Counted from the stretch's first letter, positions 1 through 8,338 are shown. The stretch: DNA of 64,000 nucleotides from JANPLN01 sp043757265 (GCA_043757265.1 JAYUQP010000031.1:1-64000), one strand, 5' to 3'. Numbers and translations are program-made. The notes: generated by a model from the letters alone, not told the origin.

Positions 1-30
1 GGTGCTCGTTGTGTTAAGTGTTGTCATACT

Positions 31-666
31 CTACAGCTTTTTGAGTTTCGACTTAGCGGCCGAGGCTTCCTTGGAGTTGGGAAACTTTTCCGCGACTTCC
101 TTGTAAAAGACTTTAGCGTCGTCTTTGAGTCCCATATTTTGAAAACACATTCCAATTTTAAGAGTGGCCTCTGGATACTCGGCACCCTTAGGATTATTTT
201 TTCGATAATCTTCGAACGCTAAAATCGCGTCTTCCCATTTTTTATTATTAAAATGTTGGCTTGCATCGGCGAGAGGACTTTTGAAGTGGGCCTTTGGTTG
301 CTGCTGATGGCCCGCGCGCTCATCGCTCGAAATCATCTGCGCGTCTTTTTTGGCCTTCGCATTCAGTTCCGAAACAGTTGTACGTAGTAACGAAAGCTCA
401 GTCTCCATGTGCGCGATGCGCATCTCAAGTGCTTTAACGGGCTCGTTACTTTTAACGTCTCCAAGCTGCTTCTCCACATTTTCGATGCGACCATAGAGCT
501 CGCGAAACTCTTTATTAGAGTCTTCTTTTTGCACAGCTTCGTCGGCCGCTTTTTTTTGTTGTGGAGTTACCGTGGGCTCGGCTGCTGTTTGACCCCGTAA
601 GTTGGACCGTGTTTGCAAACACCCAGTTGCCAAAACCATGACTACCAAGGCTAAAAAATTAACCAC
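31..666 (-). CDS. cpoB: CpoB/YbgF-like TPR lipoprotein
   Basis: Last gene of a three-gene envelope run with pal. The predicted protein has a lipoprotein signal ending in LATGC, a coiled-coil middle (heptad-rich stretch around 'RIENVEKQLGDVKS'), and a C-terminal region of about 80 residues with two TPR-like units ('WEDAILAFEDYRKNNP', 'GLKDDAKVFYKEVAEKFP'). That order is typical of CpoB/YbgF, which works with Tol-Pal to coordinate outer-membrane constriction and peptidoglycan synthesis. I prefer a GTG start at 666 over the ATG at 705: GGAGAAGAAG lies just upstream, the GTG overlaps the upstream gene's TAA by 8 bp, and the lipobox Cys becomes residue 16. Being lipid-anchored is a difference from the soluble periplasmic E. 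coli protein. Confidence 0.85.
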   Translation of the reverse strand: MVNFLALVVMVLATGCLQTRSNLRGQTAAEPTVTPQQKKAADEAVQKEDSNKEFRELYGRIENVEKQLGDVKSNEPVKALEMRIAHMETELSLLRTTVSELNAKAKKDAQMISSDERAGHQQQPKAHFKSPLADASQHFNNKKWEDAILAFEDYRKNNPKGAEYPEATLKIGMCFQNMGLKDDAKVFYKEVAEKFPNSKEASAAKSKLKKL

Positions 667-976
667 CTTCTTCTCCCGAATTGAATTGTTTGACGCGAGA
701 TTCATCCTCGGCTTTTTCGGCTAGCTTTTGCGATGTCACAAATTGTAACCGAGCGGCTTCGAAGTCTCTTTCCTTATACAGCCTTTCGCCCTTTTTATAT
801 GCTTTTTCTGCCTTATAGAATAGCTGCGGAGCATATTTTGCGGATTCAGAGGCGACAGCAGCCTCGTAGGCTGCCTTCGCCAAAGAGTACTCTTGCACCG
901 GCAGAGGCACCGTTACGCAAGAGGACAAGCTGCAAATTAATAGAGAAAGTGACAGCCAACGAGACATAAGGTCCAA
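659..976 (-). CDS. DUF4398-like small lipoprotein
   Basis: A 105-residue protein with a lipoprotein signal (LSSC, Cys at residue 20, or 17 if the second Met is used) followed by one alpha-helical, Ala/Lys/Glu-rich domain ('YSLAKAAYEAAVASESAKYAP', 'KAYKKGERLYKERDFEAARLQF'). This helical repeat is characteristic of DUF4398 proteins, which often sit beside OmpA/Pal proteins. It lies between pal and cpoB, 6 bp after pal, and overlaps the cpoB start, so it is probably co-translated with them as an envelope factor. The biochemical role is unknown. Confidence 0.8.
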   Translation of the reverse strand: MDLMSRWLSLSLLICSLSSCVTVPLPVQEYSLAKAAYEAAVASESAKYAPQLFYKAEKAYKKGERLYKERDFEAARLQFVTSQKLAEKAEDESRVKQFNSGEEGG

Positions 977-982
977 GGCTTA

Positions 983-1495
983 TTACTTTGTAGGTGCGAA
1001 GTTTGCACGTCGGTTTTTTGCGTTGTCACCGTCGCCATCACCGAGAGCTAAAAGTTTTTCTTCACCCCAGCTGATCGTATTTAATCGAGCCGTATCGACG
1101 CCAAGACCTTTTAGATAAGACTTCACAACCTCTGCACGACGAGCCCCTAAAGAGCGGTTGTACTCATCAGATCCCTTTGCATCGCAATGACCTTCGATTT
1201 GTACGCTTGTGCTATTTGTTTTTAGCCACTCTGCATTTCCAGCAAGAACTGATTTTGCTTCTTCTGAAAGAGTTGCACTGTCGTAGCCAAAATTCACCGT
1301 TTTTAATCCCGGAATCGCACCGCAATCGCTTCCACAAGGATCAAGTGAAAGTTCGCGATTTTGAATGTCGGCTTCATTAAGCGTTGCGCTGTCTGTTGCA
1401 ACACCAGCATCGGCCGTTTCTTCCGCCTTTTTTTTGCTTGAGCAACCAATTACAAGTAGAAGTGCGCACGCGGCCATTAGAGTTTTACGAATCAT
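983..1495 (-). CDS. pal: Peptidoglycan-associated lipoprotein Pal
   Basis: Outer-membrane lipoprotein with an OmpA-like peptidoglycan-binding domain. Lipobox LLVIGC puts the acylated Cys at residue 18 when translation starts at the ATG at 1495, which has a strong AGGAGG ribosome site; the ATG 30 bp further upstream lacks one. The C-terminal domain (about residues 75-170) carries 'FGYDSATLSEEAK', the signature 'EGHCDAKGSDEYNRSLGARR' and 'NRRANF', the diaminopimelate-binding fold of the family. Pal tethers the outer membrane to the wall in the Tol-Pal system. tolB, tolA, tolQ and tolR are not adjacent here: the upstream neighbour is a divergent gene whose product includes a TolB-like propeller. 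Confidence 0.93.
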   Translation of the reverse strand: MIRKTLMAACALLLVIGCSSKKKAEETADAGVATDSATLNEADIQNRELSLDPCGSDCGAIPGLKTVNFGYDSATLSEEAKSVLAGNAEWLKTNSTSVQIEGHCDAKGSDEYNRSLGARRAEVVKSYLKGLGVDTARLNTISWGEEKLLALGDGDGDNAKNRRANFAPTK

Positions 1496-1600
1496 GATTT
1501 CCTCCTGATTTTTTAGTAATTCCATCCGTATTCTCCTGAATTTTGCTCTTTCTTGTCAAGAGAGTTTGATTTCGCTCGCAAATTTGCGTCTAATTAATAC

Positions 1601-4486
1601 ATGAATTTATATTCTTTTTTACTCCAGCAATTATTTGCCGTGCTCCTTTTATCCACCTCATTTGCGCAAGTTGATCCCCAGATCGAATGGAAAGTTCAAG
1701 AGGACGACCGTGCAATTTGGATCTACGATGCGCGAAACCGTGCGCTTGTTGAACAGTACGCAAAAAACTTTCGACGCCTTCTTCCTGAGATCCAGAGCGT
1801 GTTCCACGAGCTGCCCGAAAAAACAACATTCGTGATATCTGATTATACCGACCGGCCAAACGGGTCGGCCACCGTCTTCCCTTACCCCATGATTACCATT
1901 TACCCGGTCATTCCCCTTCCTAACTCACCGATTGGCGAAACCGACGATTCGCTTTATGAAATATTGGCGCACGAGTATACGCATATTCTTAACCTGCATC
2001 CCGTGCATGGCGGCATGCGCGCCCTCAGTTGGATGTTTGGCTCCATTGTTCGCCCAAACGGGTACCTTCCGCGCTGGTACACGGAAGGCTTAGCCGTTTT
2101 TACTGAATCCTATTTTACTCCGCGGGGTGGGCGATTGCGCTCGCAAAACTTCGAAGGAATGGTTCGCGCCATCAGCATCGACAAACAATGGGGTAAGTAT
2201 CCTATCGATACGCTCAATGATTTTGAACCTGACTGGCTTGGTGGGCGAAGAGCTTATTTATTAGGCGGAGCTCTGTTGCACGAGCTTGCTACGTCGCACG
2301 GAATTGAAAAAATCGACGGTTTAAATCAAACCTACTCGCGGCGCTTGCCATACTTTATCAACGCTCCTGTGGAGAGTCGCACGCAAAAGGACTATTCCGA
2401 TTTGTTGGATGTTACCTATAAAAAACTTCAGAGCCGAACAGACGAACAGGTGCAAACACTGTCAGCCTCTGCGGTCAGCAAAGGTGTAGCTTTGCAAAAT
2501 CAGGGGTTTTTTAATTCACGCCCTGCTTTTTCGCCGGATGGCTCGCACTTAGCGGTGATCGTGCGCGACCATAACGTTCCAACTGCCATTCATTTACGAA
2601 AGCGCGGAGCACAGAATTCGTTTTTGCAAAGTGCGCCGGTACAAATTGCGTTTGGCGTGGATATTCTTAGCCTTGCGTGGTCCCCTGACTCCAACAAAAT
2701 CGCCTACAACGGCGTAGAAAATTTTAAGCGCTACTACGAATACAGTGATATTCGTGTTTACGATTTACTTAGCAAGAAGACTACCAAAATCACTGCGGGC
2801 GCACGTGTTGGCGATCTGACTTTTTCTCCCTCGGGCGATATGATCTATTTCGTGCAAAACACGGCGGGTTCAAAACGCTTGGCGCGCCTGAATCTTGCGC
2901 AAAAAACCATTTCAAGTATTTATACGCCAGAAAAAATCGGCACAAACCTTTACAGTGTTGTTGTCGAGGGAGATCAATTATTCTTTGTCGAACAGCATGC
3001 AGAAAAACGAAGTTTAAAATCTTTGAATCTCAACACAAAAGCTGTGACTACCGTGCAAGAGAATATTTTGATCTCATCGCTGCACAAAACGTCGCGCGGT
3101 TTTTTGGTGACGTCTTCGCAATCCGGAGTGGACAACTTGTACTTGGTGGACTCGCTCAATACACCAGAAAAAGTTCAGCTGTCTCGTCCAATTACAAACT
3201 CTCTCACCCGCATCCTCGATGGCGATATCGATCCAAAAGACGGATCACTGTATTTTTCGGAGCAAAAATCAGATGGCCATTTTGTTTTTTTGCAAAAAAC
3301 AGAAAGCTGGCAACAGATAACTCAGGCTCCAAAAGTTTCGCCTATTCTCACTATTCCCGATCTTAAACCAAATACTTTAGCGACCACAAATGAGCCTATG
3401 AAGTTTGAGCAAAGCGAAGAGGATTTTTCGGCGTGGCCGTATCTTTGGCCGCGCTACTGGATGCCGTTTGCCAACGTGCTCGATGGCGGTATCAGTTTTA
3501 CCGCAAGCACTGGCTCTGCCGATCCCCTTGGAAAACATGCCTACAGCCTCATGGCCGAGTGGGACACGTTGACCGAAAAAACGGGGATCTCCGCTGGCTA
3601 CGTGAACAACTCCACTCCCATTACACTCGGCGTGAGTGGGAGCCAAGTGTATCGCTACAACTACACCACGGAGTCTGCGCTGCGCGACACTTCGGGAATG
3701 GTGAGCGGGTCGTATAATATTCCATTTATGTTCCGCACATGGAACTTGGGCCTCAGCTGGCGCAACAGCGAAACCGAACTCTCATACGCCACTTATCGAC
3801 GAAGTGGACCACTTGTGACATTGGGTTTTAATAACGCCATTCAACGGGGCTTTGAAATTTCGCCAGAATCGGGCGTGGGCGCAACGTTGAGTCATCAATC
3901 TTATATTGAGAGCCTTGGAAACATTGGCTACGATAAAACAAACGTCAGCTTTAAAACTTATTTCTCGCGCTGGTTGCCCGAGCATAACGTTTTGTTTTTC
4001 CAGCTGAATGGAACTTATGCACCGGAGCTCGAAAGGGTTGGCGGCATACGTCCCATCGATTTTTACACCAGCACTCTTAACGGTAACTTTTTTAATAACT
4101 TGCTCATTCCGCCATTTTTGGTTCGCGGTTACAATTCGGGCACCCTACTTGGCTATAACATGATGGCCGCAAACCTTGAGTACCGGTTTCCGCTGGCGCG
4201 TGTATATCGCGGCTGGGATACCATTCCGTTTTTTATCAAGCGTGTCCATGGCGCGCTGGTTTCCGATGTGGTGAGCTTGGATGGACTTCGTTTCTCGAAC
4301 AGTTTTGGTGGCTATCGGCCTGACCGATTCGGGGATGACTGGTATTTGGGTTATGGCGCCGAACTGAACGTGGAATGTACGTTGGGCTATTATGTTCCAG
4401 TCACGTTGAGCTTTGGTGTGTATCGCGGCGACAACCGCGATGTAGCCGTTGACGACGTCAGCTACTTTTTTGTGTTCAAGCTGTAG
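1601..4486 (+). CDS. Secreted HEXXH peptidase-like / TolB-like propeller / outer-membrane barrel protein
   Basis: A 961-residue protein with a signal peptide (cleavage likely after 'STSFA'). Residues 120-170 contain HEYTHIL (His124, Glu125, His128) and downstream 'PRWYTEGLAVFTES', the arrangement of gluzincin-type zinc peptidases of the peptidase MA type. Residues about 295-600 hold PD40/TolB-like blades ('RPAFSPDGSHLAVI', 'SLAWSPDSNKIAYNG', 'DLTFSPSGDMIYFVQN'). The last third is aromatic and alternating, with 'FLVRGYNSGTLLGYN' and 'NLEYRFPLARVYRGW' resembling the BamA/surface-antigen barrel. The inferred topology is an outer-membrane barrel with periplasmic or surface-exposed peptidase and propeller. 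No clear ribosome site precedes the ATG. Activity is inferred from motifs only. Confidence 0.75.
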   Translation: MNLYSFLLQQLFAVLLLSTSFAQVDPQIEWKVQEDDRAIWIYDARNRALVEQYAKNFRRLLPEIQSVFHELPEKTTFVISDYTDRPNGSATVFPYPMITIYPVIPLPNSPIGETDDSLYEILAHEYTHILNLHPVHGGMRALSWMFGSIVRPNGYLPRWYTEGLAVFTESYFTPRGGRLRSQNFEGMVRAISIDKQWGKYPIDTLNDFEPDWLGGRRAYLLGGALLHELATSHGIEKIDGLNQTYSRRLPYFINAPVESRTQKDYSDLLDVTYKKLQSRTDEQVQTLSASAVSKGVALQNQGFFNSRPAFSPDGSHLAVIVRDHNVPTAIHLRKRGAQNSFLQSAPVQIAFGVDILSLAWSPDSNKIAYNGVENFKRYYEYSDIRVYDLLSKKTTKITAGARVGDLTFSPSGDMIYFVQNTAGSKRLARLNLAQKTISSIYTPEKIGTNLYSVVVEGDQLFFVEQHAEKRSLKSLNLNTKAVTTVQENILISSLHKTSRGFLVTSSQSGVDNLYLVDSLNTPEKVQLSRPITNSLTRILDGDIDPKDGSLYFSEQKSDGHFVFLQKTESWQQITQAPKVSPILTIPDLKPNTLATTNEPMKFEQSEEDFSAWPYLWPRYWMPFANVLDGGISFTASTGSADPLGKHAYSLMAEWDTLTEKTGISAGYVNNSTPITLGVSGSQVYRYNYTTESALRDTSGMVSGSYNIPFMFRTWNLGLSWRNSETELSYATYRRSGPLVTLGFNNAIQRGFEISPESGVGATLSHQSYIESLGNIGYDKTNVSFKTYFSRWLPEHNVLFFQLNGTYAPELERVGGIRPIDFYTSTLNGNFFNNLLIPPFLVRGYNSGTLLGYNMMAANLEYRFPLARVYRGWDTIPFFIKRVHGALVSDVVSLDGLRFSNSFGGYRPDRFGDDWYLGYGAELNVECTLGYYVPVTLSFGVYRGDNRDVAVDDVSYFFVFKL

Positions 4487-4509
4487 TATCTTTGCGTTCT
4501 TGAGTGTTT

Positions 4510-5235
4510 TTAATAAAGATATTTCTCAATGTCTTTGCTGTCGATGAATCGCAAGTTTATTGTTTTTGTAAACCCCTCGATGGGCGTTTTGCTTTTTTCT
4601 TCAGCCTTGATGTCTTTTAACTTTTCTTCGTCAAAAAAGATCGAAATCTTTGTGTCTGGCAACAGAAGGCGCGGCTTGAGATACCAATTCTGGCGACAAT
4701 TAAATGACGAAATATAAAATCGCTCAACAAAATTGACCGCTTGCTCCTTCTGCATCGGAGAAAACGGCTGATAGATGTCGTAAATTCCGTCGCGGATCAG
4801 ATAAATATCAATACTTTGCTTGTTTGCATTCGCGCGAACAATGTCGCGCACGCCCTCGCATAAACATTTTCCGATGTTTCCGCCAGTGACAAAAATCTTT
4901 TTTAAATTTGGGAACTCGCCAGAGTGTTGCCCTGCCACCGACGAAACGACTAAATCCACATCTTGATTAGTGAAATAATGAGCTGCAGCCTGCTGCGGGT
5001 CTGTTAAAAAGTACGGATATACAGTTGCCACCGTGTAGACTTGATGTTTTTTACGCAGCTTGAGAAGTTTTGTGTGGGCAGGTTTGGTTTTCAGGCTGGG
5101 GTCCCACGTAGCGGTGGAGTGACCGAAAAAGATGACTTGCTCCGCATCCACCGTGTAGGCCTGGTTTTCCTCCACATCGACTTGCAATGCCTGCGCGATA
5201 ATCACCTGAAAAAATAATAAGAGACCTATGAACAT
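4510..5235 (-). CDS. Secreted protein of unknown function, faint cysteine-hydrolase resemblance
   Basis: About 241 residues, starting at the ATG at 5235 behind a GAGGGGGGA ribosome site; an ATG 36 bp upstream is less likely. The N-terminus is a signal peptide ('MFIGLLLFFQVIIAQA'). The mature part has alternating strands and helices, including 'KKIFVTGGNIGKCLCEGVRDIV', whose strand-glycine-Cys pattern recalls isochorismatase-like cysteine hydrolases, but the N-terminal catalytic Asp and Lys context is not convincing. It converges on the propeller gene with 23 bp between stops. I do not assign a function. Confidence 0.6.
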   Translation of the reverse strand: MFIGLLLFFQVIIAQALQVDVEENQAYTVDAEQVIFFGHSTATWDPSLKTKPAHTKLLKLRKKHQVYTVATVYPYFLTDPQQAAAHYFTNQDVDLVVSSVAGQHSGEFPNLKKIFVTGGNIGKCLCEGVRDIVRANANKQSIDIYLIRDGIYDIYQPFSPMQKEQAVNFVERFYISSFNCRQNWYLKPRLLLPDTKISIFFDEEKLKDIKAEEKSKTPIEGFTKTINLRFIDSKDIEKYLY

Positions 5236-5473
5236 ACTTCCCCCCTCTTGCAAACCGTAAGAGGTTACCACTTCGAAAAATGGGTGCTCTAAAAAAGGAA
5301 GTAGGTTGTATTTTTTTTATAAAATAAGGATTTCCAATAGCAGCTATTTCAAACCTTCCGAATTCGTAAAGCGAATTTTGCAACACGATACCACCGCTAT
5401 TTGTTTTTAATAGGCGACGACCTTTGCATTGAGTTTTTGGCGCCCTAAACAATTGCGCAAGAGGAGCAAACGT

Positions 5474-5866
5474 ATGAACGGTATCAATAAAATATTTTTG
5501 GCAGGCAATTTGGTTAAAAAACCAGTTTTACATAAAAACAAAAACGGTAAAATCTTTTCGTTTTTAAAGATCGCGACGAATCGCTACTCTTACAAAGAAG
5601 GTAATTGGGACAAAAAAACCGACTGGCACTCGGTGCTCGTGTGGGGACGAAAAGCGGAGATGTGCGAACGGTTTTTAGAGAAAGGCACGCCGCTTGCGGT
5701 GGAGGGCTTTTTGGAAAACGGGCAGAACGAAAAAACCATGGTGATCGCCATGGACGTGCATTTCCTGGGGGTGCGCACATCGGATGATGTCGGAGTTGCA
5801 CCCTCCGGCGAGTCCAACCAGGCAGATCGGAGCTGGGAACAGGCCGACCCGGCGGTTTTCAGCTAG
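5474..5866 (+). CDS. ssb: Single-stranded DNA-binding protein (SSB family)
   Basis: A 130-residue OB-fold protein: 'MNGINKIFLAGNLVKKPVL', 'FLKIATNRYSYKEG', 'TDWHSVLVWGRKAEMCERFL' and 'KGTPLAVEGFLENG' follow the SSB consensus in order. The start at 5474 is supported by GAGGAG 8 bp upstream. Housekeeping SSB binds ssDNA and recruits partners through an acidic tip ending in IPF. Here the C-terminus ends PAVFS with no acidic tip, so this may be a secondary or specialised SSB. It stands alone between unrelated genes. Confidence 0.85.
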   Translation: MNGINKIFLAGNLVKKPVLHKNKNGKIFSFLKIATNRYSYKEGNWDKKTDWHSVLVWGRKAEMCERFLEKGTPLAVEGFLENGQNEKTMVIAMDVHFLGVRTSDDVGVAPSGESNQADRSWEQADPAVFS

Positions 5867-5943
5867 AATCGAATTGAGAGGGGTTCGCCTCCTCTTGTAG
5901 CGGCAAAATTGCGAAACTTATCGAGTCTCGTCTGACACCTCTC

Positions 5944-5971
5944 TTGACAAGATTCCTCCCTTGGATACACT
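5944..5971 (+). promoter_or_regulatory. Candidate sigma-70-type promoter
   Basis: TTGACA (5944-5949) is followed after 16 bp by TACACT (5966-5971), a good -35 and fair -10 match, 41 bp before the ATG at 6013. This is a match by eye only. Confidence 0.45.
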
Positions 5972-6012
5972 AGAAATAGCGCTCTGTGGCAATAGAGCTT
6001 TGGGGAGAGTTC

Positions 6013-6513
6013 ATGGATAAAATAACTTGGATAAAAGATTTAGTTCGTGCAGAGCAAGACATGGAAGAGTCTGGCATGATCGACTTCAATGCTGGGTTTG
6101 ATCCGCAAAAGCTACTTGCTGAAGAGTCTTTGCAATTTTTGAATGATCTAAAAGTGAGCTTTGTGGACACCGTAACCACGTTTAATCAGCTCAAAAGTTC
6201 TCCGCTCGGCCGAATTAAAGTCTATGGAATTTCGAACACCGAAGCGGACTTTATGCTCTTTAGAAACGGCTTTAAATTGATTTTTGCATTAAAAAGACCT
6301 GGCGTAATTTCTATCCGCTTTTTGTATGTGGGCGCTACGTTTGTACCTGGAGCCCCAAGCAATGATAAGGAAGTTGACCCATCTGAAGATCAGCTTTTAG
6401 CCAAATGGGGCCCATTTGGGGACTTAGTGTGGACCTACAACGATCAGTCTTTAAAAATTGATTTTCTGGTTCGTTATTACATGTCCCGCTTTATCAAAGA
6501 AAGCGCGAAATAA
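6013..6513 (+). CDS. Conserved-looking hypothetical cytoplasmic protein
   Basis: A 166-residue protein starting at 6013 behind GGGGAGAG; an in-frame start 27 bp upstream lacks a ribosome site. There is no signal peptide or membrane segment. The N-terminal 60 residues are acidic and helical ('LVRAEQDMEESGMIDFNAG'); the rest alternates strands ('GRIKVYGISNTEADFMLFRNGFKLIFALKRPG') and ends in a helix. A promoter-like sequence and its own ribosome site suggest monocistronic expression. I do not recognise the family. Confidence 0.65.
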   Translation: MDKITWIKDLVRAEQDMEESGMIDFNAGFDPQKLLAEESLQFLNDLKVSFVDTVTTFNQLKSSPLGRIKVYGISNTEADFMLFRNGFKLIFALKRPGVISIRFLYVGATFVPGAPSNDKEVDPSEDQLLAKWGPFGDLVWTYNDQSLKIDFLVRYYMSRFIKESAK

Positions 6514-6519
6514 TTTGGA

Positions 6520-6574
6520 AAGGAGATGCGAAGCATCTCCTTCAGTCAATTGAGGAGATGTGGAGCATCTCCTC
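6520..6574. repeat. Two tandem near-identical hairpins between convergent genes
   Basis: Palindromes at 6520-6542 (core GGAGATGCGAAGCATCTCC) and 6552-6574 (core GGAGATGTGGAGCATCTCC) lie between convergent stops. Each folds into an 8-9 bp stem. No T-tract follows on either strand, so they look more like a REP-type doublet than simple terminators, although a bidirectional termination role is possible. Confidence 0.6.
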
Positions 6575-6583
6575 TTCAAATCA

Positions 6584-6850
6584 TCAAACTGCCTTCGTTA
6601 GTAAGAATTCGTTAATTATAGTTTGATAACCCACACCTTTTTTCTTTGCCTCGCGCTTCGCCCATTCTAATACCTTGGGGTGAAGGCGAATTGAGGTCGG
6701 AATGTATTTTTCTTCCTCAGACTTTGCCGGTCGGCCGCGAACCTCTCTTTTTTTTCCCGTTCTTTCCTCGATGGCCTTACGGCCCGCCTCAACTTCCTTC
6801 GCCGAGATCCGGCGGGATTTTTCAAAGGGAAAATTTTTTAAATTCTTCAT
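6584..6850 (-). CDS. brnA: BrnA-type antitoxin
   Basis: An 88-residue basic protein from the ATG at 6850. The C-terminal half ('YIPTSIRLHPKVLEWAKREA' then 'GVGYQTIINEFLLTKAV') is the ribbon-helix-helix-type DNA-binding end typical of BrnA; the N-terminal half with 'ISAKEVEAGRKAIEERTGKK' would contact the toxin. BrnA neutralises BrnT and represses the operon. The gene overlaps the end of brnT by 29 bp, the family's usual toxin-first arrangement. The start at 6886 would add 12 residues and lacks support. Confidence 0.85.
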   Translation of the reverse strand: MKNLKNFPFEKSRRISAKEVEAGRKAIEERTGKKREVRGRPAKSEEEKYIPTSIRLHPKVLEWAKREAKKKGVGYQTIINEFLLTKAV

Positions 6851-7169
6851 ACAGTGTCCTTTCTTTGCGATTTGCGCGCCGAGCACTAATCAGGCGATAC
6901 TGTTTTCCACTCATTCTTCTTGTGAAGGTTACTACAACTACAAACCGATCAGATAAACCTATTATCCATTCCCTTAACTCGCCGGCTGTGGTGTGCCGAT
7001 CGTCCTTTGCCAACAATGCATTTGGATCATCAAATACCGTGATGGCCTCCACAAATGAGATCTTATGTTTACGGTAATTGCTCGCCGCTTTTATGGTATC
7101 CCAATCAAAACGTATTTCACTATTTTCAGTATATACCGAAAGTAAAGACTTGTCGACAGGGCGGGACAT
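6822..7169 (-). CDS. brnT: BrnT-type ribonuclease toxin
   Basis: A 115-residue protein matching BrnT (RelE-like fold): 'RFDWDTIKAASNYRKHKISF', 'EAITVFDDPNALL', 'ELREWIIGLSDRFVVVVTFTRR' and 'YRLISARRANRKERTLYEE' appear in consensus order, including the C-terminal Arg/Glu residues important in RNA cleavage. The start at 7169 is preceded by TTGGAGAAATT. The N-terminal 25 residues before the fold are longer than in typical BrnT. The toxin-first overlap with brnA supports a functional type II toxin-antitoxin module, and both frames are intact. Confidence 0.88.
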   Translation of the reverse strand: MSRPVDKSLLSVYTENSEIRFDWDTIKAASNYRKHKISFVEAITVFDDPNALLAKDDRHTTAGELREWIIGLSDRFVVVVTFTRRMSGKQYRLISARRANRKERTLYEEFKKFSL

Positions 7170-7327
7170 AATTTCTCCAAAGTGCGTCAAGGCGCAGATC
7201 CGCTGATTTTTCCGCTGAATTTACAGTCAAATTGGAATCTGTTTGCAATCCGCAACCCAGGCCACGTCTGATTGGTAGATTATGAATTAACGCTTACCGA
7301 ATTATGGATTCAAAGACGGACGGACGT

Positions 7328-7546
7328 TTAAATCCAATTTAACTTTGGGGGATCGAGCGATACCAGGCGTACCTTAACAATGTCGCCTTCTTTAATCGAC
7401 TGCGAGGTGGAGTTGTAAACTTGGATCAGCAACCCGTCCAAACTCACAATCCACGCGTTGTTTTCCACACGCTCTATAATTTTGACGGTGAGCTGATCGC
7501 CCGCCTGGTAATGCAATTTGAGTTTTTGGCTTGAATGCATGCGCAT
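7328..7546 (-). CDS. Small hypothetical protein, OB-fold-like
   Basis: A 72-residue protein rich in beta strands ('GDQLTVKIIERVENNAWIVSLDGLLIQVYN', 'EGDIVKVRLVSLDPPKL'), a spacing suggestive of a small barrel such as an OB or S1-like fold. It lies 35 bp after the DUF2802 gene on the same strand and may be co-transcribed with it. There is no clear ribosome site before either Met 1 or Met 3. Function unknown. Confidence 0.5.
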   Translation of the reverse strand: MRMHSSQKLKLHYQAGDQLTVKIIERVENNAWIVSLDGLLIQVYNSTSQSIKEGDIVKVRLVSLDPPKLNWI

Positions 7547-7556
7547 GCTGGCTTTA

Positions 7557-7598
7557 GCGGTGTCCGTTTAGTGGTGTCCGTTTAGTAGCGACCGTTTA
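7557..7598. repeat. Three tandem 14-bp units covering a stop codon
   Basis: Units at 7557-7570, 7571-7584 and 7585-7598 share the ending CCGTTTA (two are gNggtgtccgttta, the third gtagcgaccgttta). The TAA stop of the DUF2802 gene (7582-7584) is the end of the middle unit, so the repeat contributes the last codons of that gene. Confidence 0.7.
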
Positions 7599-8280
7599 TA
7601 TTTTTAAATTGATAGGGTACGATCTCAGGCTCGGCTTTGGCTGGGTTCATTTTTTGCTCGAAGTCTTTACAGGCTTGTTTAAAATCCTGTCCAAGCTTTT
7701 CAAGCGAAGCGATATCCACTTGCGGTGGTACAAAAATATTCTGGTTCGCCTCTACTGGATGTTTTTCCACCCACGCCGGCAAATGATCTTCGCTGAACAT
7801 CAACTGCTCGCGGTTTAGTTTTACGATCAAATCCAATTCTGCATGGGGCAGATCCACCTGCTTTTGAATATCCTGAAACGACTGCCCTTGGTGAGCCATG
7901 CGAGCCGCACTGATATACTTGTTGCTTGTTTTGCGTTCCATGATCTGTTCGTGCGGCACTTGATCTTGGAAAATACTAGCCACTTCCATGGTTTTATTCA
8001 TTGCGTGATCAATACGGGCCATCTGAGTGTCAGCTGCTGTGACTTTATGCTGAAGATCACGAATTTTTGTTTCGAGAAGAATCACTAGCTGTTTTACCTG
8101 AAGCTCTGTTTTGTCAGAAAGGTCTTCGAGCACAGCGATTTTATTTTGCAAAAGTTTAAGGCCGTAACTTAGACGTGGATCTTCCTCGCGACGCCCTTTA
8201 AGCTTAAAAAAGCAAAGAGCAATCCCCGCTACAAACAAAACATTCAATGCGACCTGAACAATACCTAAGATGGTCATCAC
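7582..8280 (-). CDS. Membrane-anchored coiled-coil protein, DUF2802-like
   Basis: A 232-residue protein with one N-terminal membrane segment ('ILGIVQVALNVLFVAGIALC'), then a long coiled coil (about residues 35-105), then 'ISAARMAHQGQSFQDIQKQ' and 'HAELDLIVKLNREQ', which match the short helix-turn-helix-like DUF2802 motif, and a disordered tail. DUF2802 proteins often occur in motility or chemotaxis neighbourhoods; here flagellar genes are about 10 kb away, so the link is weak. Role unknown. Confidence 0.65.
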   Translation of the reverse strand: MMTILGIVQVALNVLFVAGIALCFFKLKGRREEDPRLSYGLKLLQNKIAVLEDLSDKTELQVKQLVILLETKIRDLQHKVTAADTQMARIDHAMNKTMEVASIFQDQVPHEQIMERKTSNKYISAARMAHQGQSFQDIQKQVDLPHAELDLIVKLNREQLMFSEDHLPAWVEKHPVEANQNIFVPPQVDIASLEKLGQDFKQACKDFEQKMNPAKAEPEIVPYQFKNINGRY

Positions 8281-8338
8281 CTACTATCGTATGCGCGAAA
8301 CACACGACCCACAACAGGACTAGCCTAACGGCGAGCCG

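Noticed and set aside
1526..1600. TTGACA promoter for pal
   Set aside because: TTGACA is present on the minus strand (1559-1554) but the best -10 (AGAATA) is 19 bp away, too far to claim.
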